From NCBI GenBank assembly GCA_014529385.2, contig CM043953.1, forward strand, positions 85,260,342 through 85,324,341: DNA of 64,000 nucleotides, read 5' to 3'. Positions 1 through 11,001 of the stretch are shown here, one piece after another. This stretch comes from Adiantum capillus-veneris. Taxonomy: Eukaryota > Streptophyta > Polypodiopsida > Polypodiales > Pteridaceae. The notes under the pieces were generated by a model. The model was not told the DNA's origin, searched no databases, and saw nothing but the letters and a program-made list of their open reading frames with translations. The position numbers were made by a program, and so were the translations under genes. Numbering within the stretch: the stretch's first letter is position 1; the number at the start of each line of letters is the position of its first letter.

Positions 1-1032
1 CCAGCCACTTTCCAGAGGTTAATGACTCACGCATTCAAGGAATACCTAAGAATATTCTTAGAAATTTACATGGATGACATGTGTGTACACTCTCTTCTAC
101 GAGAGGAATATATAGACCATTTGCAAAAGGTCTTTGAAAAGTGTATGACATATCGAATCTGTCTTAACCCGGAAAAATGTGTGTTTATGGTTAAGCAAGG
201 ACGAATCTTAGGACACATTGTCTCAAGAAATGGCATAACCACAGACCTAGACAAAGTCAAAGTCATTGTAGACCTGCTCAGGCCTACTAATGCGAAACAA
301 GTGCAATCCTTCATGGAACACTGCGGATATTATCGAAGATTCATATACATGTATGCGGTTATCGCACAACCTCTGTATCGTTTGCTAGTCAATTTCGAGT
401 GGACCGAGGAGTGTGAAACTAAATTCCAAAAGCTGAAGGACAACCTTATATCAACACCTGTACTAAAGGCACCAGATTGGAAAAAGATATTCCATGTGCA
501 CATTGATGCTTCAGCATATGCCATTGGAAGTATTCTAGCTCAACTTGGAGACGGAACAATGGATTTTCCGGTTTGCTATGCGAGCCGACAATTAAACAGT
601 GCAGAGAAGAACTACACAACCACCGAGCGGGAAGGGTTAGGAATGATTTATGTTGTAAAGAAATTTTGGCATTATTTGCTTGCAAACAAATTTGTATTCT
701 TCACAGATCATCAAGCTCTTTTGTACCTAGTAAATAAACCTTGCAATATAGGGAGAATCGTACGCTGGTTTATTATATTGCTAGAGTTTGACTTCACAGT
801 GGTGGTCAAAAGGGGTAAAACCCATCTACGAGCAAATCATATTTCGAGGATACACAACGGGGAAGCTCCTGAAGGAGTAGATGATGACATACCAGATGCT
901 TACCTTTTCAACATTGAAATGGTACCCAAATGGTCTCAGGAAATTGTTAGCATTCTTTCCTTCGAAATTAGGTTTAATCATACGGAATGCAAATCCAAAC
1001 AGCAAACAATTCGACAAACAAAAGACATCTAG
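1..1032 (+). pseudogene. pol: Element A pol: reverse transcriptase (C-terminal half) and RNase H
   Basis: The frame is open from the first base of the window (P-A-T-F-Q-R), so the fragment starts inside RT. The catalytic box reads Y-M-D-D at about residue 25 and is intact. RT thumb/connection follows (CGYYRRFI), then RNase H with H-I-D-A-S, T-T-E-R-E-G and F-T-D-H-Q-A; the last acidic position, usually A-D-H-L-S-R-I, reads A-N-H-I-S-R-I. A TAG stop ends the frame at 1030-1032, but homology continues directly after it with L-I-A-G-R-L-Y, so this is a stop mutation inside pol and not a true end. Confidence 0.9.
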
Positions 1033-1650
1033 TTGATAGCAGGACGGCTGTATCATCTTGGATCTGACCTAATCCTATGATTATGTATAAATCCGAAAGA
1101 ATTCGAGTGCTACCTTGAAGAGGCACATGTCCAGGGTTGTGCATTTCATTGCTCAACAGTGAAGACACACCAAAGACTGAAACAGTTAGGGGTTTATTGG
1201 CCAACTATGTATGCGGACACACATTCCTATGTTACCAATTGTACTATGTGTAGTGTTAAACGACCAGTGGATCACGCAACTTTGTTTCAGGTAAACATAG
1301 CACCTGCATGGATTCAATATATCATTGACTTCTTAACCACCAGGACATTCCTTGAGAACATCACGAGAGCACGGGAAAAAGCTATAGAGCTGGAAGCTCG
1401 TGACTTTCAGTTAATTGGGAATCAACTCTATAAGCGGGGAAAGGACAATCAACTTAGAATCTGTGCAAGTGAAAGCAAATACCTGTTGATTCTAGAACAT
1501 GCACATAGCAGAATAAGTGGAGGCCATTTTTTGGGTGATAAGACGGCAAAAATTGTCTTAACCGCAGAAATTTGGTGGCCTACATTGCACATGGATGCCT
1601 AAGAGCTTGTAAAGCATTGTGATGCATGTCAATGTACCAAGATGCCAATA
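1033..1650 (+). pseudogene. pol: Element A pol: two tandem integrase zinc-finger (HHCC) modules
   Basis: Two related units follow RNase H. The first runs from about 919 (M-V-P-K-W-S) through L-I-A-G-R-L-Y, an A-H...F-H pair, W-P-T-M and N-C-T-M-C near 1240. The second starts near 1300 (A-P-A-W-I-Q) and runs through L-I-G-N-Q-L-Y, A-H...G-G-H-F, W-W-P-T and H-C-D-A-C near 1625. Normal Ty3/gypsy integrases carry one such H2C2 domain. Stops at 1078 and 1600 interrupt the frame. Element B has the same duplication, element C only one copy. The first copy keeps its H and C ligands in degenerate form. Confidence 0.8.
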
Positions 1651-2217
1651 AAAGGAGATGAGATGCCATTACGGCCAATGGTGGGAGCAAGAGAATTTGC
1701 AAAATGGGGCATTGATTTTGTGGGACCTATATCACCCCTTGCATATCGCACCCATACCCAATATATCATTGTGGCTACGGACTATCTGACAAAATGGGTC
1801 AAAGACAAAGCAACACAAAATGCTGATGCACGCACCACGACACAATTTTTGTATGAGAATGTTTTTGTATGTTACGGGTTACCAATAGAAATTGTCAGTG
1901 ACCGTGACACACATTTTCTCAATGAAGTCATTGAATATCTGCTAGAGGAATTCATGGTCATACATAGGAAATCCGCACCATACCATCCACGGGCCAATGC
2001 GCAAGCTGAGGACACAAATAAAACACTATGCACGGTTCTCACTAAAATAGTGTCAGAATCATGAGCAGATTGGGATCAACAGCTACACTCAACACTATGG
2101 GCATACATGGTAGCTTACAAAACATCAATAGGAACAACACCATACAACATGGTATTTGGGCTACATGCTACACTACCCATAGAGTTTTTAATCCCAACTC
2201 TATGAGTAGCAAAAAGC
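1642..2217 (+). pseudogene. pol: Element A pol: integrase catalytic core
   Basis: The core shows W-G-I-D-F-V-G-P (first Asp), I-V-S-D-R-D-T-H-F (second Asp) and N-A-Q-A-E-D-T-N-K (Glu), so the D,D,E triad is present. After a TGA stop at 2062-2064 homology continues as D-W-D-type residues through A-Y-K-T-S-I-G-T-T-P-Y-N-M-V-F-G to about 2205, the usual end of the rve domain in gypsy integrases. A further stop lies near 2203. Inactive as it stands because of the stops. Confidence 0.85.
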
Positions 2218-2838
2218 TTGGAAAGAACAGGGCATGAGCTCTCTTCAAGGATTGATGATTTTGAAAAGCTGGATGAACTCCGCTTACGGGCTGTCGCATC
2301 AATCTATGATAAAAAGAGAAGACAAAAGGAATTTTTTGACAAACATGTGCGTACCAAAGAGTTCAAAACAGGTGATTACGTACTTGTTTATACCTTGAAG
2401 CAACATGCCAAGAAACTTAAAAAGCGAGGGATGGGACCATTTGTGATTAGTGATCTATCACAAAGTGGAGCTGTCAAGCTTGCTACATTAGCAGGTGAAG
2501 AAATGCCAAACTGGATTAGTGGATGTCGACTGAGGAAGTATCATCTACCACTCACACGGGAGATGCTCCAACAAATTCATCAAGGAAAACAACGAATGAA
2601 GGAAAAAGAGAGAGTAAGGGAGGAAGCTCAAGCCGAAGCACAAGAACGCATTGCAAAAAGACGGCTTCTGCAACAACAACAACAAAGTGGAGCACCATTG
2701 CGAATCAATGCCATTCGACTGACTAAGTTGGAGGAGGAAATAGTGGAGCCAATAATTGCGGTCAAAGTGGGCAACAATCAAGTTGAATCAACAGCTTTGC
2801 TAGATTTGGGTGCTCAAGCAAATTTGATCTCTTACTGA
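2218..2838 (+). pseudogene. pol: Element A pol: integrase C-terminal domain leading into a second protease domain
   Basis: The first 110 codons match the integrase C-terminal region of plant gypsy elements: a K-K-R-R-Q-K-E-F-F-D-K-H-V stretch, then G-D-Y-V-L-V-Y and G-P-F-V-I-S. A charged helical segment (about residues 120-160, rich in K, E, Q and R) follows, and then L-L-D-L-G-A-Q-A-N-L-I-S at about residue 193, which resembles the catalytic loop of a retropepsin with DLG in place of DTG. The frame ends at a TGA directly after this motif; the rest of the domain continues from 2839. Protease after integrase is an unusual order. Confidence 0.8.
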
Positions 2839-3765
2839 TTATACCAACAGCTCAAAGTCACAGATCAACTTCATCCTACTCCCCAAGTGCTGGAAAGTAG
2901 CACATCACACCCATTGAAAACATTGGGATGGACTATATTGCATGTACAGATACATCAATATATTTATCCACACAAATTCCATGTGGTGACAGATGAAAGA
3001 ACACAACACCCATTGATGCTAGGGCAACCTTGGCAAAAAGCATACAATGTGCAGATAGATTGGAAAGCAAAGGCGGTCAAAATTCAGCACGAACATGAAC
3101 AAGAGATGATAGCTTTTGCTCAGCATTACCATCATGAACAACTGCAAGCTATGCAATCACTGGAAACAAAGCCAAAAGCACAAATTCCATCAAAGAACAA
3201 TAGGAAACGTGAGACCAAAAATAAGTTAAAAGCCAACCATACTACTTACAGACAGATGAAGTCACCGGCCACAATGCAAAAATCTAGGCTACCAAAACAA
3301 GGTAAACAAGTATGGATACTGAAGGATAGAAATGCAATGGAAGAAAAACAACAATGTAACAAACGGATTCCAACAAAGCAGACGATTCAACCCCAAACCA
3401 AGGTCATAAAACAGATATGGATCCCAAAGAAAATGCTTAGCCAAAATCCAAATGTCACTCACATTTGGATACCAAAGCAAAAGCAAAAGGAACTACCTGC
3501 TGTACAAGCAACAATGGAAAGCAGACAGCTGCAATTCAAAAAGGGAAACCGACATATGTGGATGCCGATGAAAGACAAACCAGTGGCAAACAAGAAAGTG
3601 CCAAACCATCTACAAAAATCGGCAGCAACAAAATACCAATGGAAAGCCAAGGCCATAAAGCCCGTAGCCATTACATCCCAGCCAATTCTATCCTTAAACA
3701 CAGCTACGACTCCATCAAAAGTGTCGGCAAAGCAACTGCCTCTTGCCAAAAAGACAATTAAATAG
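2839..3765 (+). pseudogene. pol: Element A pol: end of second protease domain and W-x-P-K repeat tail
   Basis: The segment to about 3075 has the retropepsin-like end L-M-L-G-Q-P-W-Q-K-A-Y followed by I-D-W. The remainder is a lysine- and glutamine-rich tail in which an aromatic repeat recurs: Q-V-W-I-L-K at about 3307, Q-I-W-I-P-K at 3412, H-I-W-I-P-K at 3460, H-M-W-M-P-M-K at 3553 and Y-Q-W-K-A-K near 3634. The same repeat is in the tails of elements B and C, so it is a lineage character. I do not recognise it as a known domain. The open frame from 2887 to 3765 is intact. Confidence 0.75.
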
Positions 3766-3998
3766 AGAGCAGTAGAGTTACAGCTGCTACTTGCAAAGAA
3801 AGCAGAAAACCTCGACAGTGAATGCCAATAAGCATCTTGCTTATTCCCTTCTCTTGCACTGCATTAATTTTTCCATGCATTAACCGAGTATGCATAAAAT
3901 AGGGCCACATTAATTGGCCAGGCATTAGCACAACTTTTTCAACCTATGCACGGCACATACTCCGAGGTGAAACCTTGTTGTCCGGGAGGACTCCGGCT

Positions 3999-4014
3999 AG
4001 GAGGGGGGGGGAGG
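3999..4014 (+). promoter_or_regulatory. Element A internal polypurine tract
   Basis: AGGAGGGGGGGGGAGG lies just past the end of pol, 6.1 kb before the 3' LTR. It closely resembles the terminal tract at 10102-10117. The equivalent place in element B (30430-30445) and in element C (13769-13784, minus) also holds a purine tract. It may prime a second plus strand, or mark where the 3' LTR once began before ORF-X was added. Confidence 0.6.
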
Positions 4015-5620
4015 CATTCTAGGGGCACTCTCAAATGCGGAACCAATGACATAAACAACAAAAAAGGGCATGATTTTCGACTACTTTAAGGGTTGTTGTT
4101 TGATTGCAAAATTTTCTGGAGTAACCCAAGTACATATGTCCCTATACAGCATGAATCTACAGGTATATGGGGCCAAACGCTAAATCAAGCCCCTAGGTGT
4201 GTGTATATAAGTAGAAATAGCCATTTTTCAGACAAAATATTGGTAAAACGGAGAAATCCGGCCATAAAAATTTCATGTGAGTGTATATATTGTGTTGCGG
4301 TGATGTTTGTGATTTATTATGATTTTTGGGGATTTTCTGGGTTTGATTTGCTATTTTCCTCTTAATTTTGCTAATTTTCAGCAAAAAAACTTCAAAAATA
4401 CAAAAAGCAGGTGAAAAACAGTCGTAATGAAAAAAAAAATATGGTGATGATCAGTGACTATAGGACAACCTATGGTACAGTGGGAGTGCAATTATGAGAC
4501 TGGAGCGGAAAGCGTGTTTTGGTCAGGTTTTGACCGAAATGCCAAATTTCTAGTAAACAGAGCAAACGGAGTCCAAATCAAGAAACTTTTGAGCCTAAAC
4601 CACATCTCGCAAGAAGATAGGAGCACATGTCAAATTTCATGAGAAGTGGTTAGGGAACCTCCATTATAAGAAATTTTCACCCCATTTTTAGCTCATTTTC
4701 ACTATTGACCTTGTGGAGAGAGCTTCTGCCACCTAGAGCGGATCGACCTTCCAGCAGCTTCTACGACGTGTACGACTACCCGACCAAATCCAGACATGAG
4801 AGGTAGGCTCACCACCTTGAGATTTTCGCGTATCTTTGTCGTTATGTCGCGAAAACTAGCGTAGGGGTCACACACAAAGCGAGCGGTAGAGACCTACAGG
4901 TAGAGACGGCGGCCTAACGGCTAACCCGAAAGCAACAAGACTTCATCCAAAAGCTTACCCTAGTCTAGGAGACCATTCCTGGATAGCCAAAGGCAGTGGA
5001 AAACCATCGGGAAAAACCCTAATTCCCAGAAACCCGCAAGAGGCCACCAAATGGGAAATCAGCGAAACGGAGATCAAATGCTACCAAAATTCATGGGTAG
5101 GAGCATGTCGACATGCTCGACAAGTCTATATGACCCGAATGACCAAAAAGTGATCCAAAGCGGCACTAAAACTCAGAAACGGCATCAAACACACAAAGCG
5201 TCAAAATGCACTTGCAGCCAAACGGCAAGTGTTTACCACCAAACATCACGAGCGGCTATCCTAGACCATCAACAACCAAGTCCTATGGTGGTAGACCACC
5301 ACAAATCATCAAAGGTATGTAAACGCAACCACGGGTGCTTCTAGAGCGACAAATTTCCAAATGGAGCTCCGATGAAGCCAAAGTTGACAAAAACCATATA
5401 GCAAGGATCCCCAAGGGATCGGGAAGCTATGGAGACCAACATCGAGAAATTTCATCGCCAAAAAGCACTCCAAAAGTCATAAAACGGCTCGGAGGCTCTG
5501 AAGTCCACACAGGGAGTTATACTCTATCCATTTGACTTTTTTGTTGAAATTAGGCTCAAAAGGGACTTAGGGGAGCAAAGGGCAAGCACTGGGAGCACTA
5601 GCACTGAAAAAATCACCAGG

Positions 5621-5644
5621 AGACATCCTACGCGTAGGATGTCT
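5621..5644. repeat. 24-bp perfect palindrome, copy 1 (element A linker)
   Basis: The left arm is AGACATCCTACG and the right arm is its exact reverse complement, centred on CGCG. It is followed about 10 nt later by a T-rich TTTTTGGC stretch. Confidence 0.9.
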
Positions 5645-5903
5645 CAAGGGCACTTTTTGGCACAGACACCAATATTTTTTATCATGCACATGTTCTGAAT
5701 GACATTTACAAGCCATACACCAAGTTTCATCACATTTGGACCAAGTTTGACTCATATGCATGGAAAAACGCAAAGTTACGGCATAGAGGCAATAATGGGC
5801 CAAAGACCTACCAAATCTTGTCCAAATCCCATGAAACTTGCACAACACATTCACCAACACATCAGCAAACAATCTGTGTGGTCAGGGAGAAAAAATGATA
5901 AAA

Positions 5904-5929
5904 TAGACATCCTACGCGTAGGATGTCTA
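5904..5929. repeat. 26-bp perfect palindrome, copy 2 (element A linker)
   Basis: Same core as copy 1 with one extra T/A pair on the outside. The core starts 284 bp after that of copy 1. Confidence 0.9.
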
Positions 5930-6179
5930 ATTGACCTTTCTGGCATACAAGGGATGTTTTATCATTCCAAATCCAATTACCTCATCATCCAGAGCCCATA
6001 TGTCAAGTTTGAAGCCATTCTAATCACTTTTGACCCCCAACACCTTCAAGATACACTTTTTGAGCCCTAAAACACCTCGAGCATCAAATCATGTCCAAAA
6101 ATTCAAATCCAAGAACATGGCCATGCTCCATAGGCCAAGGACAACCCACATAACAAGTTTCATGTCATTTTGATGAAAA

Positions 6180-6203
6180 AGAAATCCTATGCGTAGTATG
6201 TCT
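6180..6203. repeat. Degenerate palindrome, copy 3 (element A linker)
   Basis: Three substitutions from the consensus (AGAAATCCTATG on the left, CGTAGTATGTCT overlapping on the right). It is preceded by TTTTGATGAAAA, as in other copies, and starts 275 bp after copy 2. Confidence 0.8.
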
Positions 6204-6464
6204 CCAGCATAAATTTAGCCTTTTGTGCAAAGAATGACGTCATGGGAGCCAATACCATGGTGCAATGAGCCCATATACCAATTTTCAACCCATTTGGACA
6301 TCAATTGTTACCTATGATGGACATTCTACCCAAATTGTCACTTAAAGCCTGAATCAGCCCAAAAAATCCACTTTTTGATAGCTAAATTCCAATCCAAGCC
6401 TATAGCCATGTTCCATGAGCCTTACACTAGCTGCATGTCAAGTATGAACCAATTCTGATAAAAA

Positions 6465-6488
6465 AGACATCCTACGCGTAGGATGTCT
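6465..6488. repeat. 24-bp perfect palindrome, copy 4 (element A linker)
   Basis: Exact consensus, preceded by TTCTGATAAAAA and followed by ATTTTTGGCC. It starts 285 bp after copy 3 and 189 bp before the ORF-X start codon. Confidence 0.9.
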
Positions 6489-6653
6489 AGATGGAAATTT
6501 TTGGCCAGATTTGCACTGTGAGCACATGCACAGCTTCACAAGTTTCTTTTAGGCTGTAATTTCAATTTTCAAGTCATTTGGATAAGTAAAACTCAGTTTC
6601 GCACCTAATATGGAAAAAACGCTAACTTTGGACTATTGAGTGCAACAGGATCT

Positions 6654-9600
6654 ATGGCAGCCTCGAAGTCACCTGCAAAGAAGAAAAGAATGACAATCAA
6701 AGATTATCTGGACGAGGTGGAACCTTTTGTCATTCCAGAGGGAACACTAAAGCCCACCAGCACCTGGATACAAGAAGATCTGCTAGAGTCAAACGACCTA
6801 AAGATCTACCAGGGAGTGTTCAAAGACAATGAAGGCAATGTAATAGAGATACCAATGCTGCTAAGAGAGCTCAATGAATTTGTACGAAGCAAAATGGCCG
6901 GCTACTTGGAGAAAATTGACCTCCATAACTACTTCGAAGCAATACCAGCAAGGGTGGACATCAAAAGAGTATGGGAGTTTGTAACAAGCATCAAGGAGGA
7001 TGGAGTGGCCAAGGTGACAGATTTACAAGGCAGACCAGATACAGAGATCATAATCACGGAGCAAGTTGTAGCCCATGTACTCGACCTCTCCAATGAGGGG
7101 GACAGTGTAACAAAAAGAAGGGATGAAGTCAAGGTGTACAAGGAGAAAAATGCGAATTACACTTTTGAAGACATTGCCAACCCAAAGGTGGCAATTATGA
7201 TCCAATTGTACAACCAGTACTTCCACATGTGCACCAAGAGGCCACAGAAGTACAGGATGCCGCCAGGTGCAATTGCCACAACGTTTACTTGGGCAATGAC
7301 AAAAGGTACCCCAAAGATAATTAACTATGTTGCATACATACATGACAGCTTAGTAAAGATGGGCAACAAAAAGCCAACCTACATAGTGCCAGGAGAGCTG
7401 ATCACCAAGGTGGTTTATGGGGCACTACACGCTAAAGGAAGGTGGCCTGACCCCCCATCTCAAAATGATTGGCTAAGAGTAAAAGAGGACAAGGAAGATG
7501 AGCCGCAAAGGGCACCAAGGGTGTCTACGAGGTTGAAAAGATGGCTAGAGCCAGTTGAAGAGGAGCAACCCGAGCAGAAGAAAGGAAAGAAAGAGTTTGC
7601 TCAAGTGCCGGCCAAAGAGACAAGGTCAGAAAAAGCAGTAAGACTCGAGAGGCTGATGGAGAGTTTCCTAGCAGAAAGAGCCCTCAAGGGGGATTTAAAC
7701 AAACTCTAGAAGCCATCTCTCGAGTCTATGTACGAATCTTTGAGAAGAGTGCAAAGGGACCGCTTTGAAGATTATATCAAGAATTTTGAGATTCTTGATG
7801 CGGAGCGGAAAACATCCCCCATGTACCTTTCATCGAGGAGGAAGTGGAGCAGATAAGGCAGACACTGATAGATGAACAAGAAAGCCAAGAAAGAGAAAGA
7901 AAAAAAAAAGCGGACAGGGACTTAAAGGGCAAACCGGAAGCTTTACCAGATAGCCCTAGACCCAGCTCACAGCCATCTCCACCGCCATCACCACCTCCCA
8001 GCAGCCCTCCACAAGAAGATAATGCAGTTGAGGACAAACAAGAAGAAAGGCAAGCAGAAGACCAAGAGCAAAGGCAAGAACCTGAGCCAGAAGAAGAGGC
8101 CAGACCTAAATCTCAGCAAAAATGATTAGGTGAGGCCTATTATGTATTTTTGGACCTGCTAGCTGTAGGCTATACAAAGGAAGAAGCCGCCACAGTCGCA
8201 TTTGACTTGGCGTGAACAGGGCATAAAGAACATATGCAAGGCATTCGACTAGTGGAACTAAAAGAAATTGCTACGGACACGGTAGACCTGCACCCGCCCT
8301 CCAATGATTGGGACGTGGTGATGACAAAGCTAGCTGGATTGAGGGCACAATTTATGGCTTCAGAGGAAGAGATGATAACTCTCAAAGCCACCGAAGAAAA
8401 GACCAAAAGGGAAAGGGATTCTCTGCAGGCACAAAGCCAAGGGCAAAAAGAGAGAGAAGCTGACCTCCAAGCCAGCTTGGCAACGACTCTACAAAACTGC
8501 CAAGCAATGGAAGAAGCAAATGAGGCAGCAACAAAAAGAATACAAGCAGCTGAAGAAGAGTGTCTGCAGCTCAGCAAGTCATTGCGAGATGCTGAAAAAG
8601 AACGAGATAATCTGACACCATGAGGAATGCCAAGGAAAAAGCAGAGATAGAACAAGAAGCAAGCCTGGATGAAGTCCTTGACCTCAAAGACCAATTAAAA
8701 TTCAAAGATCAAACCATCTAGAGGCTGCGAGCATCACCTGCTAGAGTCAGAGCTACGAGCTCGACTCAAATCATTTTCGAGAGTCAAATATATGAAGAGC
8801 AAATGCAGGAACTTCAGAAGGAGTTGACTCTCGAGAAAAAGGAGAGGTTAATGATGGATGAAGGTTCTATCGTAATTCAAACAAGAATGGAGGAGGGCCA
8901 AAAAGCCCTGCAAGAAGAAGTGGAAAGCATAAAGAAAAAGCTCGAGGAGGCGGAAAGAGTAAATGCTGAACTTAATGACCTCCTTGTGAATATGGGCGGA
9001 GAAGCTGAAGCGGAAAAGCAAACACTCCTCAGGAAAATTGAGGAGTTGAAAGGCCATCAACAAGCAAAGGCAGAAAGCTCAGGGCCAGCCGCCAATGAGG
9101 GCATCGACCTCGAAAATGTGGCAGATCCTGTGGACACACCCATGCAAGAGGAAAGCATAGCAGAAACCTCTCAAGAGGCACAGGATCTAACACAAGAAGA
9201 GGAGGAAAAATTGTGTAAGGCAATAGAGGAAGAGCTAAGAGAAAGCACAAAGGAAGCCTTGGAATGGGATCAGAGGGTCTTCAAATCTATGACAATTCAG
9301 AAGATCGACGCCAGCAATCTCAGGCGCGAGTGGCGTCAACCCTCTCTCCCATATCCATTGCTGAAATATGAGGCAACAACAATCAACAAGCGGATCAGAC
9401 AAGAGCCAACTGTACCTCTCTACAATGCAGACACCTCGAAGCTAGAAGGAGTTAAGCTTATAGTAGATTCTCAGCCAAAGTGGAGGAAGGCTTGGCTTAC
9501 CAAGTACCCACAATACCTATTCCACTTGGTAGAGGCCCCTAAACATATCAGAGACAACCTCAGCTTCTGTCCTCCACCAAGAATTAAAACATGGAAGGCA

Positions 9601-10065
9601 CAAGAAATTTTGCAAAGAAGCCAACCCACTTGGCTGAATTACCCAAAGCTGCCGGGCGTGAAGGCACGTGAGAGAATAAGTGTCCAATACATGGTGAAAA
9701 TCCTAACGGGCGCCATAAAGTTGTTCACTGGCTCACCTGACCTTACATGCCTTATGATGAGGAAGATCTGCAGAACAATCTCAGCAGTGTTCGAGACCTT
9801 CAAGCCAGGCCAGGTGATCGACAGCATATTCTTCTTCCAGGATACATACAGATGTGCCTATGATCTGTCAGGTCACCCTTCCAAGGAGGTGATACATGCG
9901 CTGTATCAGAGATTCATGTTTTTACCCTCCTATCACCTCCAGGCTTTTGAAGAAGCATTCTATACGGGGTTCTCCACCATGAATACAGATATCTTTGGCC
10001 CCACAATGCTGAACCTACATGCCATGTACGAATCATTGCTAAAGATGTGGGAAACGATAAGATGA
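6654..10065 (+). pseudogene. Element A ORF-X: large accessory protein with coiled coil
   Basis: The first ATG is at 6654 (M-A-A-S-K-S-P-A-K-K-K-R). The first block to 7709 holds a globular N-terminal region with the motif S-I-K-E-D-G, shared with element B. After a TAG and a frameshift near 7800 the frame resumes at 7844 with a proline-rich linker (S-P-P-P-S-P-P-P-S, about 7970-8020), then a long heptad-like coiled coil rich in E, K, Q and A (about 8330-9060) broken by a frameshift near 8625. The last frame to 10065 ends in a globular region (about 9250-10060) with no family I recognise. Intact length would be about 1130 residues. It lies in the env position, but I see no signal peptide or membrane segment. 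Confidence 0.7.
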
Positions 10066-10101
10066 AGCAGCTGATCAAGGCCATGTCGGGGACGACATGA
10101 A

Positions 10102-10117
10102 CAAGGAGGGGGGGGGA
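10102..10117 (+). promoter_or_regulatory. Element A terminal polypurine tract
   Basis: CAAGGAGGGGGGGGGA lies directly before the LTR start TGTTAGAAGC and would prime plus-strand DNA synthesis. Its position fixes element polarity as plus. Confidence 0.85.
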
Positions 10118-10996
10118 TGTTAGAAGCTGGACACACCCCACGGCATCTGACTACTCGGAGGACTATTATTTTTGTAATTATTCATTCATTGAGGAAAACC
10201 CAAATTTTCACCTTGTAAATATTGGGACTTACAGAAGTTTCCAGATTGTATCCCAGTTTTGATAGTTAGATTGAGTAGATGGTTGATTTTGGAACTTTAG
10301 GGTTTGAGACATTGTAAGGTATATATACCACTTTTTGACCTTAATGAAGGACCTTTTGTCATTTTAAACAAGTTTGAAGTCTGTGAGTGAGCATACTATG
10401 TACGAGAGAGAGAGAGAGAGAGAGAGTGTGAGCTTCATCTTGACGCTACGTGTGCTACGGTTGTCGGAATCGAGTGCGGAAAAGTGCAACGTGTTGCCCC
10501 CGACTAGAGCTACGAGCCGATACCACCATTACGCGCGTACAGTCCGGCTTTGCGAGCTCCTTCTATGAGCTTCATCGGTTTTTTGGGTGAGCATACGTTG
10601 GCACTTTAGATTTCGGAAACGAAGACCTGCAGATTTCGGTTAGACATCCTAGGTGTTTCTGCACCGGGTGTTTTGGGTCGTGATTTTGGTGCATAGACCT
10701 TAGAGAGAGCGGCCATGATTGGTATTAGTAGGGTCTCCTTCAAGTTCTATGGTGTTTCGATATTGTTTGATGGGTGTTCGTCTCTAGAAAGCATTGTAGG
10801 AAGTTTCCTCTTTTGCACACTTGAAGGCTGTGACTTAGACAATTGGTAGAGACCTCTGTAGGAATTAGTTAGAGTGTAGGTTGACACCTTATGCTTGCTT
10901 CCACGCGCCTGTGGGTCGAGCTTCGTCCTTAACTGACATTACATGCTAGGTGAGTTCTCGTTGTGCTGACGTCCGTCGCGGCGTATCCGTCCAACA
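10118..10996 (+). repeat. Element A 3' LTR (LTR-A)
   Basis: It begins TGTTAGAAGC after the polypurine tract and ends GTCCAACA. A TATA-like TATATATA lies at about 10320. A (GA)n run is at 10401-10426. At 10642-10655 the sequence AGACATCCTAGGTG resembles the left arm of the linker palindrome. The copy at 40292-41229 on the other strand matches it along its length, but this copy lacks about 60 bp near 10595 present there. Confidence 0.9.
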
Positions 10997-11001
10997 AACC
11001 T
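10997..11001 (+). repeat. Target duplication AACCT, right side of element A
   Basis: AACCT follows the LTR end directly. The minus-strand LTR-A at 40292-41229 is preceded, on its own strand, by the same AACCT (41230-41234). A five-base match is the expected target duplication of one insertion. Confidence 0.7.

Larger units (their letters stand above)
3766..6653 (+). other. Element A non-coding linker between pol and ORF-X
   Basis: About 2.9 kb with no supportable gene. It begins with a degenerate post-pol segment, then the internal polypurine tract at 3999-4014. A 12-mer, GGTGATGATCAG at 4443-4454, is also found in the linker of element B at 32167-32178, and general similarity shows that the two linkers are homologous. 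The second half (about 5600-6500) carries four copies of a palindrome at a spacing of 275-285 bp. Short open frames here are not conserved between A and B. Confidence 0.75.
1..10996 (+). mobile_element. Element A, right part: Ty3/gypsy retrotransposon with downstream ORF-X and 3' LTR
   Basis: In order on the plus strand: the second half of reverse transcriptase, RNase H, a duplicated integrase zinc-finger module, integrase core, a protease-like domain, a W-x-P-K tail, an internal polypurine tract, a 2.6-kb non-coding linker with palindromes, ORF-X, a terminal polypurine tract and an LTR. The 5' part lies off the window. The LTR at 40292-41229 on the minus strand belongs to the same family and shares the AACCT flank, so it is probably the 5' LTR of this same copy, displaced by an inversion. 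The element is decayed, with stops and frameshifts in every gene. Confidence 0.85.

Noticed and set aside
5621-6488. Regularly spaced identical palindromes could suggest a CRISPR array
   Set aside because: Spacing is about 280 bp, spacers are similar to each other, and the setting is a plant retrotransposon; CRISPR repeats are separated by about 30-40 bp unique spacers in prokaryotes.
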